Shown in pieces: positions 36,317 to 45,207 of a stretch of DNA of 64,000 nucleotides. Made by a program: the position numbers and the translations under genes. Positions within the stretch are counted from its first letter, which is position 1; every line of letters starts with the position of its first letter. The DNA is from Gymnodinialimonas sp. 202GB13-11 (lineage in GTDB: Bacteria > Pseudomonadota > Alphaproteobacteria > Rhodobacterales > Rhodobacteraceae). The stretch covers positions 2,895,285 to 2,959,284 of the forward strand of contig NZ_JBFRBH010000001.1 in NCBI RefSeq assembly GCF_040932485.1, written 5' to 3'. A model generated the notes under the pieces. That model saw only the letters and a program-made list of their open reading frames with translations. It was not told where the DNA came from and searched no databases.

Positions 36317-37333
36317 TTACCGGAACGGCGGGCTGTAGAGCAGGCCACCATCGGTCCACTGAGCGTTCAGGCCACGGGCCAGACCGATCGGGGTGGATTC
36401 ACCGATATTGCCTTCGAACAGCTCACCGTAGTTGCCCACGGCTGCGATTGCGTTCGCGGCCCAATCCGCTTCGAGGCCGAGCATTGCGCCCAGTTCACCC
36501 TCGGTGCCCAGCAGGCGACGGATTTCGGGGTTCTCGGTGGTGCCACCGATCTCGCCAACGTTGGCCGAGGTCACGCCCAGCTCTTCAGCGGTGATCAGTG
36601 CGTTCAGAGTCCAGCGAACGATATCGCCCCACTCATGGTCGCCATGGCGAACAAGCGGGCCGAGCGGTTCTTTGGAAACGATCTCGGGCAGAACGACGTG
36701 TGCCGACGGATCTTCGAACGTGGCGCGCGTTGCGGCCAGGCCCGAGGCGTCCGTGGTGTAAACGTCACATGCACCGGCAAGGTACTGCTGCTGTGCTTCT
36801 GCGTTGGTCTCGATCGGCACGGGCTCGTAGCTCATGTTGTTCGAGGCAAAGAAGTCAGCAAGGTTCAGTTCGGTCGTGGTGCCGGTCTGGATGCAGACGG
36901 TTGCGCCGTCCAGTTCCAGTGCGGACGAGACGCCCAGTTCACGGGGAACCATGAAGCCCTGACCATCGTAGTAGTTCACGCCGGTAAATTCGAACGCGAG
37001 GTCCACATCGCGCGAGAATGTCCAGGTGGTGTTACGGGCCAGCATGTCGACTTCGCCCGATGCCAGCGCGGTAAAGCGGGTCTGGCCAGTGGTCGGAACG
37101 AATTCAACGGCTGTCGCGTCGCCGAGAACAGCTGCAGCAACCGCACGGCAGACGCCAACGTCGAAGCCTTCCCATTCGCCTTCGGCGTTGGGGGCCGCAA
37201 AGCCGGTCAGACCAGTGGTCACGCCGCAGTTCAGCGAGCCACGCTCTTGAACCTCGGCGAGGGTCTGGGCCGAAGCAGCACCTGCGATCAGTGCGCTGGC
37301 CGCAAGCGTGCCGAGAAATACGGATTTTTTCAT
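36317..37333 (-). CDS. aapJ: General L-amino acid ABC transporter, periplasmic binding protein
   Basis: A 338-residue exported protein with a signal peptide cut after about residue 22 (LIAGAASAQT). It has LNCGVTTGLTGFAAPNAEGEWEGFDVGVCRAVAAAVLGD, LLARNTTWTFSRDVDLAFEFTGVNYYDGQGFMV and PLGPLVRHGDHEWGDIVRW, typical of AapJ/BztA. It captures a broad range of L-amino acids. AGGAAGAGG precedes the start. The gene leads the operon. Confidence 0.95.
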   Translation of the reverse strand: MKKSVFLGTLAASALIAGAASAQTLAEVQERGSLNCGVTTGLTGFAAPNAEGEWEGFDVGVCRAVAAAVLGDATAVEFVPTTGQTRFTALASGEVDMLARNTTWTFSRDVDLAFEFTGVNYYDGQGFMVPRELGVSSALELDGATVCIQTGTTTELNLADFFASNNMSYEPVPIETNAEAQQQYLAGACDVYTTDASGLAATRATFEDPSAHVVLPEIVSKEPLGPLVRHGDHEWGDIVRWTLNALITAEELGVTSANVGEIGGTTENPEIRRLLGTEGELGAMLGLEADWAANAIAAVGNYGELFEGNIGESTPIGLARGLNAQWTDGGLLYSPPFR

Positions 37334-37568
37334 TGTTAACCTCTTCCTGTGGGATCGCCCTAAGGGATCATATTATTTGCCCTTTGGGCCTTGGCATATG
37401 CCGGGAGGGGCTTTTTGCCCCCCGCCGCTGCCAAAATGGGCAAATCCTGTGCATAAGGTCAAGGGCGTCGGGTGTTCAAAACAGGCTGGAAACACTTCGT
37501 TTGCAGGCCCGCGCAAGGTCACTGCCCGGAATTTATGCAATGGGTGTTGGGCTATGCCCTGTGAAACA

Positions 37569-38282
37569 TCACTTCTCAGAGCAAAGCGACAGGAACCGCT
37601 CGGCGTGAAGCAATTGGGCACGCTTGGCCTCTGCCATCTGCGTGGCCTCGTCATCTTCGCCCCATTGCGAGATCTGCCAATCCTCATCGATTCGGCTCAA
37701 ACGCCAGCCTTCATTGGCCGAAATGTGGCGCTCCGCGATGGCCAGACCCAGCACCAGAGACCCGGTCAGCGTGATCAGATCGTGCAGCGCCGTCAGCGGG
37801 AACGCCTCGGTATGTGACACCTGCGCAGCAAGCGCGCCCAGCGCCGCAGGGTCTTGATCTACCGGTAAGACGCCCGCCACCGGCACCAACCGGGCAGCAA
37901 ACCGTTCCGTCGCCCAATCCAGCAGCGGATCCCACGCGTCCTGCTGACGTTGCGTCAACTCCGCCGGCCCATGCGCGCGATAGCACAGGAGGTCAGTTTC
38001 CCCATAGGCCGACAGCATCGCGCAGACCTCCGCATGCTGCGGCGCGACTCGCTCAATGGCTGAGTTTGCGGACCGCGTGTTGGGCATCGTGAGCGGCTGG
38101 ATATGCCCATCCTGCGCGCGCCATTCTTCGGCCACGGCCTCTGCCATCGCCTCCGTCGGCAGAAGCAGAGGCAGCTTGCCCGGCGTGTTCAACGTGCGCT
38201 CATCCAGAAACACCCGGTATCCGCCCTCATCCGCGCGCACCGCAACGTCTGTCCAAAACCGCTTTGCTTTCCATTCCGTCAT
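37569..38282 (-). CDS. ATP12 family F1-ATPase assembly chaperone
   Basis: A 237-residue soluble protein beginning MTEWKAKRFWTDVAV, with FLDERTLNTPGKLPLLLPTEAMAEAVAEEW, PLTMPNTRSANSAIERV, TDLLCYRA and WDPLLDWA, the ATP12 pattern. It helps F1-ATPase alpha-subunit assembly. Start chosen at ATG 38282-38280, which overlaps the HAD gene stop by 4 bp. Confidence 0.9.
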   Translation of the reverse strand: MTEWKAKRFWTDVAVRADEGGYRVFLDERTLNTPGKLPLLLPTEAMAEAVAEEWRAQDGHIQPLTMPNTRSANSAIERVAPQHAEVCAMLSAYGETDLLCYRAHGPAELTQRQQDAWDPLLDWATERFAARLVPVAGVLPVDQDPAALGALAAQVSHTEAFPLTALHDLITLTGSLVLGLAIAERHISANEGWRLSRIDEDWQISQWGEDDEATQMAEAKRAQLLHAERFLSLCSEK

Positions 38283-38956
38283 GCGAACGTCCAACACTCC
38301 TCTAGCGCCGCAGGCAGATCCTCGAACCGATCCAGCACGCGCGCGGCACCCGCGCCCATCAGCACCGCACGCGAATGATAGCCCCAGCCGACCGCCAAGG
38401 CGCCCACATCCCCTGCCCGCGCCATTTCCATATCGAAACTCGTATCGCCGACCATCACCGCCATATGGGCCTCAACCCCCGTCTCATCCAGACATGCGCG
38501 CACCATCGACGGATGCGGCTTGGACGGATGGAAATCCGCCACTTGCACGGTCTGAAAGACACGCGCCCAGCCATGCAGCTCGATCAGATGGTCCAGCCCC
38601 CGCTTCGACTTGCCCGTGGCCACACCCAGCAGCACATCATCCCGCGAAGCCAACCCGGCCAGAACCTCAGCCGCGCCCGGATAGAGCGGCGAGTGCGCAG
38701 CCCCGTCCCCGGCCATGCGCAACCCCGCAAACGTGTCTTTGTAGGCCTCCGTCAAACGCATCGCCAAATCCGCCCGGTCCGGCACCAGCCGCGCGAACGC
38801 TTCCGGCAACGACAGGCCGACGATCCCAAGCACCGCCTCCCGCGAAGGCACCGCCATCCCATGCGCCTCGAACGCGCCCTGCATCGACGCCAGGATATGC
38901 GCCTGACTGTCCACCAGCGTGCCGTCCACATCGAAAATGACCAGCTTCAGGTCCAT
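38279..38956 (-). CDS. HAD-superfamily phosphatase, phosphoglycolate-phosphatase-like
   Basis: A 225-residue hydrolase with the nucleophile motif FDVDGTLVDSQ (residues 8-18), GVATGKSKRGLDHL (motif II), KPHPSMV (motif III Lys) and VGDTSFDMEMARAG (motif IV). The helical cap sits between about 20 and 90. Probably a sugar or glycolate phosphatase. Its ends overlap both neighbours (10 bp and 4 bp). Confidence 0.87.
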   Translation of the reverse strand: MDLKLVIFDVDGTLVDSQAHILASMQGAFEAHGMAVPSREAVLGIVGLSLPEAFARLVPDRADLAMRLTEAYKDTFAGLRMAGDGAAHSPLYPGAAEVLAGLASRDDVLLGVATGKSKRGLDHLIELHGWARVFQTVQVADFHPSKPHPSMVRACLDETGVEAHMAVMVGDTSFDMEMARAGDVGALAVGWGYHSRAVLMGAGAARVLDRFEDLPAALEECWTFA

Positions 38957-39996
38957 TCGTCATCCTCGAACGGATCGGCTGGCACATCCGAAGGATGCCA
39001 CCCCAACGTCTCCCACGTCTTCGCCATATGCTCGGACAACGGCGCAACCAGGTTTACCACCGCCCCGCCAAACGGATGCTCAAACCGCAACGACCGCGCG
39101 TGCAGATGCAGCTTGCGGCTGATCTCGCCGCCCAGCTGCGCGCCCCAGCCATCGCCCAGATTTTCCTGACCCGAGCCGCCATACTTCCCGTCGCCAATGA
39201 TCGGATGCCCGATCTCGGCCATATGCGCGCGCAATTGATGCGTCCGCCCCGTGATCGGAACCAAAGCACACCACGACACGCGCCCCCCAAGGTTCGACAG
39301 CACCGCGTAATCCGTCTCGGCCCGCTTAGCCCCCTCGACGTCGCGCACCTCGTCCGGCATCACCGCTCGCATCTTCTCGTTCTCACCGCCCTTGCCATGG
39401 CCCGGTGCCTTCACCAGCCCGTATTTGATCGTCCCCATCTTCGGCAGAGGTGTACCCGCCACGGCCGCCCAGTAAATCTTCCGCGTCTCCCGCGCCCGGA
39501 ACGCATCGGTCAGCGCCTTGGCACTTGCCCGCGTACGCGCCATCAGCAAGACGCCCGAAGTGTCCTTGTCCAGCCGATGCACCAGCCTAGGCTTCTCTTC
39601 GAATCCAAACTTCAACACCTCGCTCAACCCATCCACATGGCGGCTCTGCCCCGACCCGCCCTGCGACGGCAAACCAGCAGGCTTGTTCAGCGCAATGATG
39701 TAATCGTCGCGGTAGATCACCGCCTTCCGCATCATCTCCGCATCCGCATCGCTGACCTTTGGCGCGCGATGCACCACCGGCGCGGCCCCGTCAGGCAGCG
39801 GCGGCACCCGCACGGACTGCCCCACTTCAACGCGGGTCGAGGTTTTCACCCGCCCGCCATCAACACGGATTTCGCCCTTGCGGCACATCTTCTCGATCCG
39901 GCCCTGCGGCACATGTGGGAACCGGCGGCGGAACCAGCGGTCGAGCCGCTGATCGCCCTCATCCGGGCCCACTTCAACCGTCTGAACCCCACTCAT
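38947..39996 (-). CDS. RluC-type large-subunit rRNA pseudouridine synthase
   Basis: A 349-residue protein: an S4 RNA-binding domain (QRLDRWFRRRFPHVPQGRIEKMCRKGEIRVDG) followed by the RluA/C/D core with VHRLDKDTSGVLLMAR (catalytic Asp), TRKIYWAAV and LVPITGRTHQLRAHM. It isomerises uridines in 23S rRNA. Start chosen at ATG 39996-39994, overlapping the crcB stop by 4 bp. Confidence 0.9.
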   Translation of the reverse strand: MSGVQTVEVGPDEGDQRLDRWFRRRFPHVPQGRIEKMCRKGEIRVDGGRVKTSTRVEVGQSVRVPPLPDGAAPVVHRAPKVSDADAEMMRKAVIYRDDYIIALNKPAGLPSQGGSGQSRHVDGLSEVLKFGFEEKPRLVHRLDKDTSGVLLMARTRASAKALTDAFRARETRKIYWAAVAGTPLPKMGTIKYGLVKAPGHGKGGENEKMRAVMPDEVRDVEGAKRAETDYAVLSNLGGRVSWCALVPITGRTHQLRAHMAEIGHPIIGDGKYGGSGQENLGDGWGAQLGGEISRKLHLHARSLRFEHPFGGAVVNLVAPLSEHMAKTWETLGWHPSDVPADPFEDDEWT

Positions 39997-40370
39997 GCGA
40001 CCATCCCCCGCGCAACCCAAAGGCCCAGCATCAGCCCGCCAATCGACAAGATCACCGACGCGCCCACATAAAGCGCCGCCTGCCCTATATCGCCACGCTC
40101 ATACAGCGTGACCGCCTCAAGCGAAAAGGCCGAGAAGGTCGTGAACCCGCCCAGCAGGCCCGTCATCACCAACGGCGACAAATGCGTCAGCCCCCGATGC
40201 GCGGCGACCACCACAAAGACCCCCATCAGGAAAGAGCCCACAACGTTCACCGTCAGGATTGGCAACGGAAAAGCGGAATGCCCAAACAGCCGGATCATCC
40301 CGAGACCTGTCAGGTATCGGAGCACGGCGCCAACGGCACCGCCAAGGGCCACTTGCAGGATCGCTGTCAT
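39993..40370 (-). CDS. crcB: Fluoride exporter CrcB
   Basis: A 125-residue four-helix membrane protein with ALGGAVGAVLRYLTG, TLTVNVVGSF-type NVVGSFLMG, and GLLGGFTTFSAFSLEA, the CrcB/Fluc signature. It lowers cytoplasmic fluoride. I start at ATG 40370-40368 (MTAILQVALG). A canonical fluoride riboswitch was looked for upstream and not seen; an inverted-repeat element occupies the region instead. Confidence 0.92.
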   Translation of the reverse strand: MTAILQVALGGAVGAVLRYLTGLGMIRLFGHSAFPLPILTVNVVGSFLMGVFVVVAAHRGLTHLSPLVMTGLLGGFTTFSAFSLEAVTLYERGDIGQAALYVGASVILSIGGLMLGLWVARGMVA

Positions 40371-40413
40371 GGGGGCGGGATGCGCCGGGCGGGTCAGGAT
40401 GTCAACGGAGCCA

Positions 40414-40548
40414 GGCCATCGACGGGCCTCGGTGCGGCGATCCAACGGTCGTTATCAGGCACTTTATGGTGGCCAAGCACAATCTCCGTACATGCGACGC
40501 ACCAAGATCAGCCAAATCGCCGGGCCGGTGGGAGGCCCGTCGATGGCC
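40414..40548. repeat. Element bounded by a 17-bp perfect inverted repeat
   Basis: Positions 40414-40430 (GGCCATCGACGGGCCTC) and 40532-40548 are exact reverse complements, with 101 bp between them. The element lies between crcB and rarA. It holds no ORF with a recognisable product. It could be a structured RNA, a miniature mobile element, or a dispersed intergenic repeat. Confidence 0.75.
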
Positions 40549-40582
40549 GGGCGGCTGCGCCGCTGTTAACCGACTTGGCGTT

Positions 40583-41893
40583 TCAACTCCCCCGCTTCTT
40601 CCGCAACCCGTCAAACCATTCCACACGCTTCTTCAACTCCCGCTCAAACCCGCGCTCTTTCGGCTCGTAATACCGCGCGCGCGACATCGTGTCGGGAAAG
40701 TAATTCGCCCCTGAAAACCCGTCTTCATGGTCATGGTCGTAAGCATAACCCTCGCCATAACCCTGATCCTTCATCATCGACGTGGGCGCGTTCAGGATAT
40801 GCTTGGGCGGCATCGCGGAACCGGTCGATTTCGCGCTCGCGCGCGCCGCCTTGTAGGCCACGTAATTCGCGTTCGATTTGGGCGCGAGCGCCAGATAGAT
40901 GATCGCCTGGGACAGCGCCAATTCCCCCTCCGGGCTGCCCAGCCGCTCATACGTCTCCCACGCATCCAGACAGACCCGCTGCGCTTGCGGGTCGGCGAGG
41001 CCCACGTCTTCCACCGCCATCCGCACCATGCGCCGCGCCAAATACCGCGGGTCCTCGCCCCCCTCCAGCATCCGCGCAAACCAGTAAAGGCACGCGTCGG
41101 GGTCCGACCCCCGCATGGATTTGTGCAACGCCGAGATCAGATTGTAATGCGCATCCCCCGACTTGTCGTATTGCGCCGCGCGTCGTTGCAGCCGCGCACC
41201 CAAGGCCTTGGTGTCCAGCGGCTCTACCTTCCACGCCGCGACCTGCTCCACCAGATTGAGAAGCGAGCGCCCGTCCCCATCCGCCATCTCCCGCAACGCC
41301 ACCCGCGCATCGGGCAGAAGCGGCAGCTTGCGTTCCAACTCCGCCTCCGCCCGCTGCAACAGTGCCTCAAGATCATCGTCGCTGAGCCGCTCCAGCACCA
41401 TGACTTGAGATCGCGACATGACAGCGGCGTTCAACTCGAACGAGGGGTTCTCCGTCGTCGCCCCCACCAAAAGGATCGTGCCATCCTCCATATGCGGCAG
41501 AAAACTGTCCTGCTGTGCCTTGTTGAAGCGGTGGATTTCGTCGACGAACAAGAGCGTGCCTTTGCCGTTCTGGCGGCGCAGCTTTGCGCCCTCGAACACC
41601 TTCCGCAGGTCCGGGACACCCGTGAAGATCGCGCTGATCTGCACGAAATGCAGGTCCGTCTCGTCGGCCAGAAGCCGTGCGATTGTGGTCTTGCCCACGC
41701 CCGGCGGCCCCCAGAAGATGAGCGAGGACAGCGACCCGCTGTCCAGCATCACCCGAAGGCTGCCTTCAGGGCCGAGGATATGGCCCTGCCCGATCACCTC
41801 CGACAAGGCAGCCGGCCGCAGCCGATCCGCAAGCGGGCGCGGCCCTTTGGCGGCGTCCTGCGCCGCAGCAGATGTATCGAAGAGATCAGCCAT
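40583..41893 (-). CDS. rarA: Replication-associated recombination protein A (MgsA)
   Basis: A 436-residue clamp-loader-like AAA+ ATPase. Near the start LADRLRPAALSEVIGQGHILGPEGSLR, Walker A FWGPPGVGKTTIARLLA, Walker B TLLFVDEIHRFNKAQQDSFLPHMEDG, sensor GATTENPSFELN, and C-terminal MRGSDPDACLYWFARMLEGGEDPRYLARR. It acts on stalled replication forks. Start taken at ATG 41893-41891 (MADLFDTSAAAQ). Confidence 0.94.
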   Translation of the reverse strand: MADLFDTSAAAQDAAKGPRPLADRLRPAALSEVIGQGHILGPEGSLRVMLDSGSLSSLIFWGPPGVGKTTIARLLADETDLHFVQISAIFTGVPDLRKVFEGAKLRRQNGKGTLLFVDEIHRFNKAQQDSFLPHMEDGTILLVGATTENPSFELNAAVMSRSQVMVLERLSDDDLEALLQRAEAELERKLPLLPDARVALREMADGDGRSLLNLVEQVAAWKVEPLDTKALGARLQRRAAQYDKSGDAHYNLISALHKSMRGSDPDACLYWFARMLEGGEDPRYLARRMVRMAVEDVGLADPQAQRVCLDAWETYERLGSPEGELALSQAIIYLALAPKSNANYVAYKAARASAKSTGSAMPPKHILNAPTSMMKDQGYGEGYAYDHDHEDGFSGANYFPDTMSRARYYEPKERGFERELKKRVEWFDGLRKKRGS

Positions 41894-41976
41894 GATGGGC
41901 AAAACTACGCCCGCGCCACCTTGGCGGCAAGCCTTAAGAAAAGGTTAACGAAATGGCGTTTAAATATCTTTTTCAA

Positions 41977-42021
41977 CGGCTTAACCCCTCTGCTCACGCG
42001 TGAGCAAAGGGGCTGAAGCCG
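41977..42021. repeat. 45-nt near-perfect palindrome between luxI and rarA
   Basis: The core TGCTCACG/CGTGAGCA (41991-42006) is a perfect 16-bp palindrome, extended by CCCCT/AGGGG and by outer arms CGGCTT/AAGCCG. It would form a long hairpin just after the luxI stop (42026). The minus-strand transcript shows only TTAAGCCGTTG after the inner stem, so a U-tract is lacking. It may end luxI transcription weakly, protect its mRNA, or be a protein site. Confidence 0.7.
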
Positions 42022-42025
42022 CACA

Positions 42026-42613
42026 TCAGTGCATTTTCGAGGCCATCGAGACAAAGTAGCACCGATGCGCCACGCCACCGATCTTCATGATCGGCCCCCC
42101 GGCCTCCATATCAATGCCCAACCGGCGACCAAGGCGTGGGATACCGATCGGCAGAAGCCCCAAAAGCGTCGTCGCCCCCAGCTCCCGCGCCGAGCGCACC
42201 ATATGCCCCATCAGCGACATCTGTACTTCGCGCCGGATCTCGGTCTCCACACCCTCCGCGACAAACAAACGGTTCGCATCCCAGATATGATCCGCAATCG
42301 GCGCCGGATCATCCAGTAGGTTGGCGGGGATCGAGTCCAAAAGCCCCCGCTGCGCATCGCGCACCATATAGGAATAGATGCCACAAGATGCAGTCGTCGG
42401 CGTCAGCCGCACCCCCGCCAGAACCCGCAGGCCATCATGGACACAGACCCACCGGCTCTGCGCCGTGTCGTACTGGTCGAATTCCATGTCCCCTTCCGAG
42501 GGGATCTCCCAGCCCATCTCTTCGATGAATTTCTGATGTCTGGCTTTCAGCATGTTCGTGAACAGGGGCCCATGCCGGTGAAAGTTCTCGAACGAAAGGG
42601 TCGTCATTTGCAT
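42026..42613 (-). CDS. luxI: Acyl-homoserine-lactone synthase (LuxI family)
   Basis: A 195-residue autoinducer synthase. The conserved residues of the N-terminal half fall in ARHQKFIEEMGW (R25, F29, W35) and MEFDQYDT (E44, D46), with GVRLTPTT and DANRLFVAEGVE later. It joins an acyl chain to S-adenosylmethionine to make an AHL signal. I chose ATG 42613-42611 with GGAG upstream. The gene follows luxR by 79 bp, the usual order of a quorum-sensing pair. Confidence 0.9.
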   Translation of the reverse strand: MQMTTLSFENFHRHGPLFTNMLKARHQKFIEEMGWEIPSEGDMEFDQYDTAQSRWVCVHDGLRVLAGVRLTPTTASCGIYSYMVRDAQRGLLDSIPANLLDDPAPIADHIWDANRLFVAEGVETEIRREVQMSLMGHMVRSARELGATTLLGLLPIGIPRLGRRLGIDMEAGGPIMKIGGVAHRCYFVSMASKMH

Positions 42614-42692
42614 GTGAGTCTCCAATGAGGTGAATCGATATGTTCGACGCACCGCCAAGTTGGCTCTCATGCGGGGCTGCTGCCCCTTTGGC

Positions 42693-43304
42693 TCAGATCA
42701 ATCCATACTCCTTGGCCCTTTGAACGGCTTCTGCCGTCGTTCGGGCCATCAGCTTCTGACGCGCAGACGTCAGACGCGCCTTGAACGCGCTTTCGGATAT
42801 GCCGAGCTTTGCGGCAGCAGCTGCATGGCGGTCCCCCTCCGCGATGCATTTCAGTGCGTCGGCCTGCGCCTTGGACAGGCGGGCCGGCGGTTCGGACAGA
42901 TCGTGCATCCGGTGCACGATCCGATAAACAAGCTCCATTTCATCTTCGGTGAACTCGCGGTCTTCCCGACTCGCGCCCGCAATGGTGCGCGACGACATCG
43001 GCCCGATGGATGCGATCATCCCGTATTTCAGGCCGTATTCCGCAGATTCCTTCAGGATTCCAAACGGATCAGGCAGGCCAATCTGGCTCCACCGGCGCGT
43101 CCCGGTATGGCTCAGCCCCCAAGCCAAAGTGGGGTCGCGCAGACCGTAGAGTTTTGATGTGTAAACCTCCTGCCAGGAGTCGGGATAGGTGTTCACCATG
43201 ATCAGCGGCGAGACGTAGCGGATGTGCAGACCCACGGCGAACCCGGCAGGGGCCGCCAGCGAAAGTTCGTGCAGCAAGAGGTCTAGAACCGGCGCTTTTG
43301 TCAT
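42693..43304 (-). CDS. luxR: LuxR-family quorum-sensing regulator
   Basis: A 203-residue regulator. The first 130 residues are an autoinducer-binding domain with the spaced SWQEVYTSKLYGLRDPTLAW residues; the C-terminal LSKAQADALKCIAEGDRHAAAAAKLGISESAFKARL is the LuxR helix-turn-helix. It lies next to luxI on the same strand, and an 18-bp perfect palindrome sits 10 bp upstream of its start codon, where it could control its own gene. Confidence 0.9.
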   Translation of the reverse strand: MTKAPVLDLLLHELSLAAPAGFAVGLHIRYVSPLIMVNTYPDSWQEVYTSKLYGLRDPTLAWGLSHTGTRRWSQIGLPDPFGILKESAEYGLKYGMIASIGPMSSRTIAGASREDREFTEDEMELVYRIVHRMHDLSEPPARLSKAQADALKCIAEGDRHAAAAAKLGISESAFKARLTSARQKLMARTTAEAVQRAKEYGLI

Positions 43305-43314
43305 CTAACCCACC

Positions 43315-43332
43315 AAATGGACATGTCCATTT
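43315..43332. promoter_or_regulatory. 18-bp perfect palindrome upstream of luxR (candidate lux-box-like operator)
   Basis: AAATGGACATGTCCATTT is its own reverse complement over all 18 bases, and centres about 20 bp from the luxR start. LuxR-family dimers bind palindromes of 18-20 bp. It does not match the classic lux box closely, so a different regulator is possible. It also lies between luxR and a divergent small ORF and could serve both. Confidence 0.65.
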
Positions 43333-43358
43333 AGATAGGTTGCCCGAAACGGGGTCAA
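43331..43358 (-). promoter_or_regulatory. Candidate luxR promoter
   Basis: On the minus strand TTGACC (43358-43353) and ATCTAA (43336-43331) are separated by 16 bp. The -10-like element touches the palindrome, so a bound regulator would likely block this promoter. Sequence-based only. Confidence 0.4.
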
Positions 43359-43393
43359 CCCGGATGATCAAGCGCTAACGCAAGGTGAGACGA

Positions 43394-43561
43394 ATGACCA
43401 AAAGGATCGATCCCGATCTTTTCGCGCGTCTCATGAAGTTGTCTTCTGAAACGCGCCGTGACCTACTCGAATTCCTCGGGCAATCGCCCGTGGATACGGA
43501 ATCTGTCGTGCGCGATGGGCCCTTGAACCACACAGGTTCTGGCCCTTCGAAGAGGCGCTAA
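43394..43561 (+). CDS. Small 55-residue hypothetical protein, divergent from luxR
   Basis: The frame begins MTKRIDPDLFARLMKLSSET, contains RRDLLEFLGQSPVD and ends in a Ser/Lys/Arg-rich tail before TAA. AAGGTGAG lies eight bases upstream of ATG, a good ribosome site. The N-terminal half could form an amphipathic helix. No family was recognised. It shares a 90-bp control region with luxR, which makes a role in, or control by, the quorum circuit plausible but untested. Confidence 0.45.
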   Translation: MTKRIDPDLFARLMKLSSETRRDLLEFLGQSPVDTESVVRDGPLNHTGSGPSKRR

Positions 43562-43580
43562 CAAGACGTCACCCATCCCC

Positions 43581-43614
43581 AAAAGGAAAAACCCTCCGAC
43601 GAGGCCGGAGGGTT
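43581..43614 (-). terminator. Intrinsic terminator after rplQ
   Basis: In the minus-strand transcript CCCTCCGG-CCTCG-TCGGAGGG is followed by TTTTTCCTTTT. It lies 25 bp after the rplQ stop (43640), ending the alpha operon. Confidence 0.92.
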
Positions 43615-43639
43615 CAATCAAAGGGCCTGATGGCAGGGA

Positions 43640-44059
43640 TCAGCCTTCTGCGGCTTCTTCCTCTTCCACACGGGCGCGGTCTGCGGCGCCTTTCGCGTCA
43701 ACGTCACGGTCCACGAACTCGATGATCGCCATCGGCGCCATGTCACCGTAGCGGAAGCCCGCTTTCATCACGCGAACATAGCCACCCTGACGCTCTGCAT
43801 AGCGGGGGCCAAGCACGTCAAAGAGCTTCGTGACGAACTGGTCCTGCTTGAGCTGCGAGGCGGCCTGACGGCGCGCGTGCAGATCGCCACGCTTGGCCAG
43901 CGTGATCAGCTTTTCAACGATCGGACGCAGTTCCTTTGCCTTGGGCAGGGTGGTCTTAATCTGTTCATGTTCGATCAGCGAGCCGGCCATGTTCGAGAAC
44001 ATAGCTTTGCGGTGTTCGTGGGTCCGGTTCAGGCGGCGGTATCCGCGGGCGTGACGCAT
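43640..44059 (-). CDS. rplQ: 50S ribosomal protein L17
   Basis: A 139-residue protein opening [20 protein letters not shown], with [35 protein letters not shown], which is L17. The C-terminus carries an acidic tail (EEEEAAEG). Last gene of the ribosomal run, 131 bp after rpoA and before a strong terminator. Confidence 0.97.
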   Translation of the reverse strand: MRHARGYRRLNRTHEHRKAMFSNMAGSLIEHEQIKTTLPKAKELRPIVEKLITLAKRGDLHARRQAASQLKQDQFVTKLFDVLGPRYAERQGGYVRVMKAGFRYGDMAPMAIIEFVDRDVDAKGAADRARVEEEEAAEG

Positions 44060-44190
44060 TGTCTATCTCCAATTCAGGGGCCCTCTACGGGCGTTTTTGC
44101 TTTGTCTGGGGCCCCATGCGTGCGGGGCCCTCTCCTTGGGGCGTTCAAACCCGAATATTCCCCGGCGCGACCGGGCATTCTTTCCGCAGC

Positions 44191-45207
44191 TTAGAAGTTG
44201 TCTTCGTACTTCTTCGCCAGTTCTTCGATGTTGTCGGGCGGCCAGTCCACGATATCCATACCGAGGTGCAGACCCATGCCAGACAGCACTTCCTTGATCT
44301 CGTTGAGCGACTTGCGGCCGAAGTTCGGCGTGCGCAACATCTCTGCTTCGGTCTTCTGGATCAGATCACCGATGTAGACGATGTTGTCGTTCTTAAGGCA
44401 GTTCGCCGAACGCACGGACAGCTCAAGCTCATCAACCTTCTTCAGCAGAAGCGGGTTGAATTCCAGATCGTCCTCGTCGTCCTGACGGGTCGCCGATTCC
44501 GGCTCGTCGAAGTTCACGAAGATCGACAGCTGGTCCTGGATGATCCGAGCAGCGTAAGCCACGGCATCGTCAGGCGTGACGGAGCCGTCAGTTTCCAGCT
44601 TCAGCGTCAGCTTGTCATAGTCCAGCACCTGACCTTCACGGGTCGGCTGCACGTCGTACGACACCTTCTTGACCGGCGAATAGATCGCGTCGATCGGCAT
44701 CAGGCCGATAGGCGCGTCCTCCGGGCGGTTCTTGTCGGCGGCCACGTAGCCCTTGCCGGTGTTAACCGTCAGCTCGATGTAAAGGTCAGCACCATCGTCG
44801 AGGTGGCAGATCACGTGATCCTTGTTCAGAACCTCGATCCCTGCGGACTCGGAGATGTCGCCGGCCGTCACAACACGTGGGCCTTTTGCGGAGATCGAAA
44901 CGCGCTTGGGGCCTTCGGCTTCCATGCGGATCGCGACACCCTTCAGGTTCAACACGATGTCGGTCACATCCTCACGAACACCAGCTACGCTGGAGAATTC
45001 GTGCAGAACGCCGTCAATCTGGACGGAGGTGATGGCCGCGCCTTGCAGCGAGGACATCAGAACGCGGCGCAGCGCGTTCCCAAGCGTCAGGCCAAAGCCC
45101 CGCTCCAACGGTTCAGCAACAACGGTTGCCTTCCGCGCAGGGTCAGTGCCCGGCTGGACAACCAGCTGGGTGGGCTTGATCAGCTCTTGCCAATTTTTGT
45201 GGATCAT
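44191..45207 (-). CDS. rpoA: RNA polymerase alpha subunit
   Basis: A 338-residue alpha subunit. The N-terminal assembly domain contains [26 protein letters not shown]; the C-terminal domain has [43 protein letters not shown], which contacts UP elements and activators. Start ATG 45207-45205 ([14 protein letters not shown]). Confidence 0.97.
   Translation of the reverse strand: MIHKNWQELIKPTQLVVQPGTDPARKATVVAEPLERGFGLTLGNALRRVLMSSLQGAAITSVQIDGVLHEFSSVAGVREDVTDIVLNLKGVAIRMEAEGPKRVSISAKGPRVVTAGDISESAGIEVLNKDHVICHLDDGADLYIELTVNTGKGYVAADKNRPEDAPIGLMPIDAIYSPVKKVSYDVQPTREGQVLDYDKLTLKLETDGSVTPDDAVAYAARIIQDQLSIFVNFDEPESATRQDDEDDLEFNPLLLKKVDELELSVRSANCLKNDNIVYIGDLIQKTEAEMLRTPNFGRKSLNEIKEVLSGMGLHLGMDIVDWPPDNIEELAKKYEDNF

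Noticed and set aside
40371-40582. Fluoride riboswitch ahead of crcB
   Set aside because: The conserved riboswitch core was not found; the inverted-repeat element occupies the space.
42614-42692. Classic lux box between luxR and luxI
   Set aside because: No 20-bp dyad of the expected form; only a small GGGGC/GCCCC hairpin at 42673-42686.
43566-43639. Terminator for the small ORF next to luxR
   Set aside because: The hairpin at 43592-43612 has its U-tract only in the minus direction, so it belongs to rplQ.
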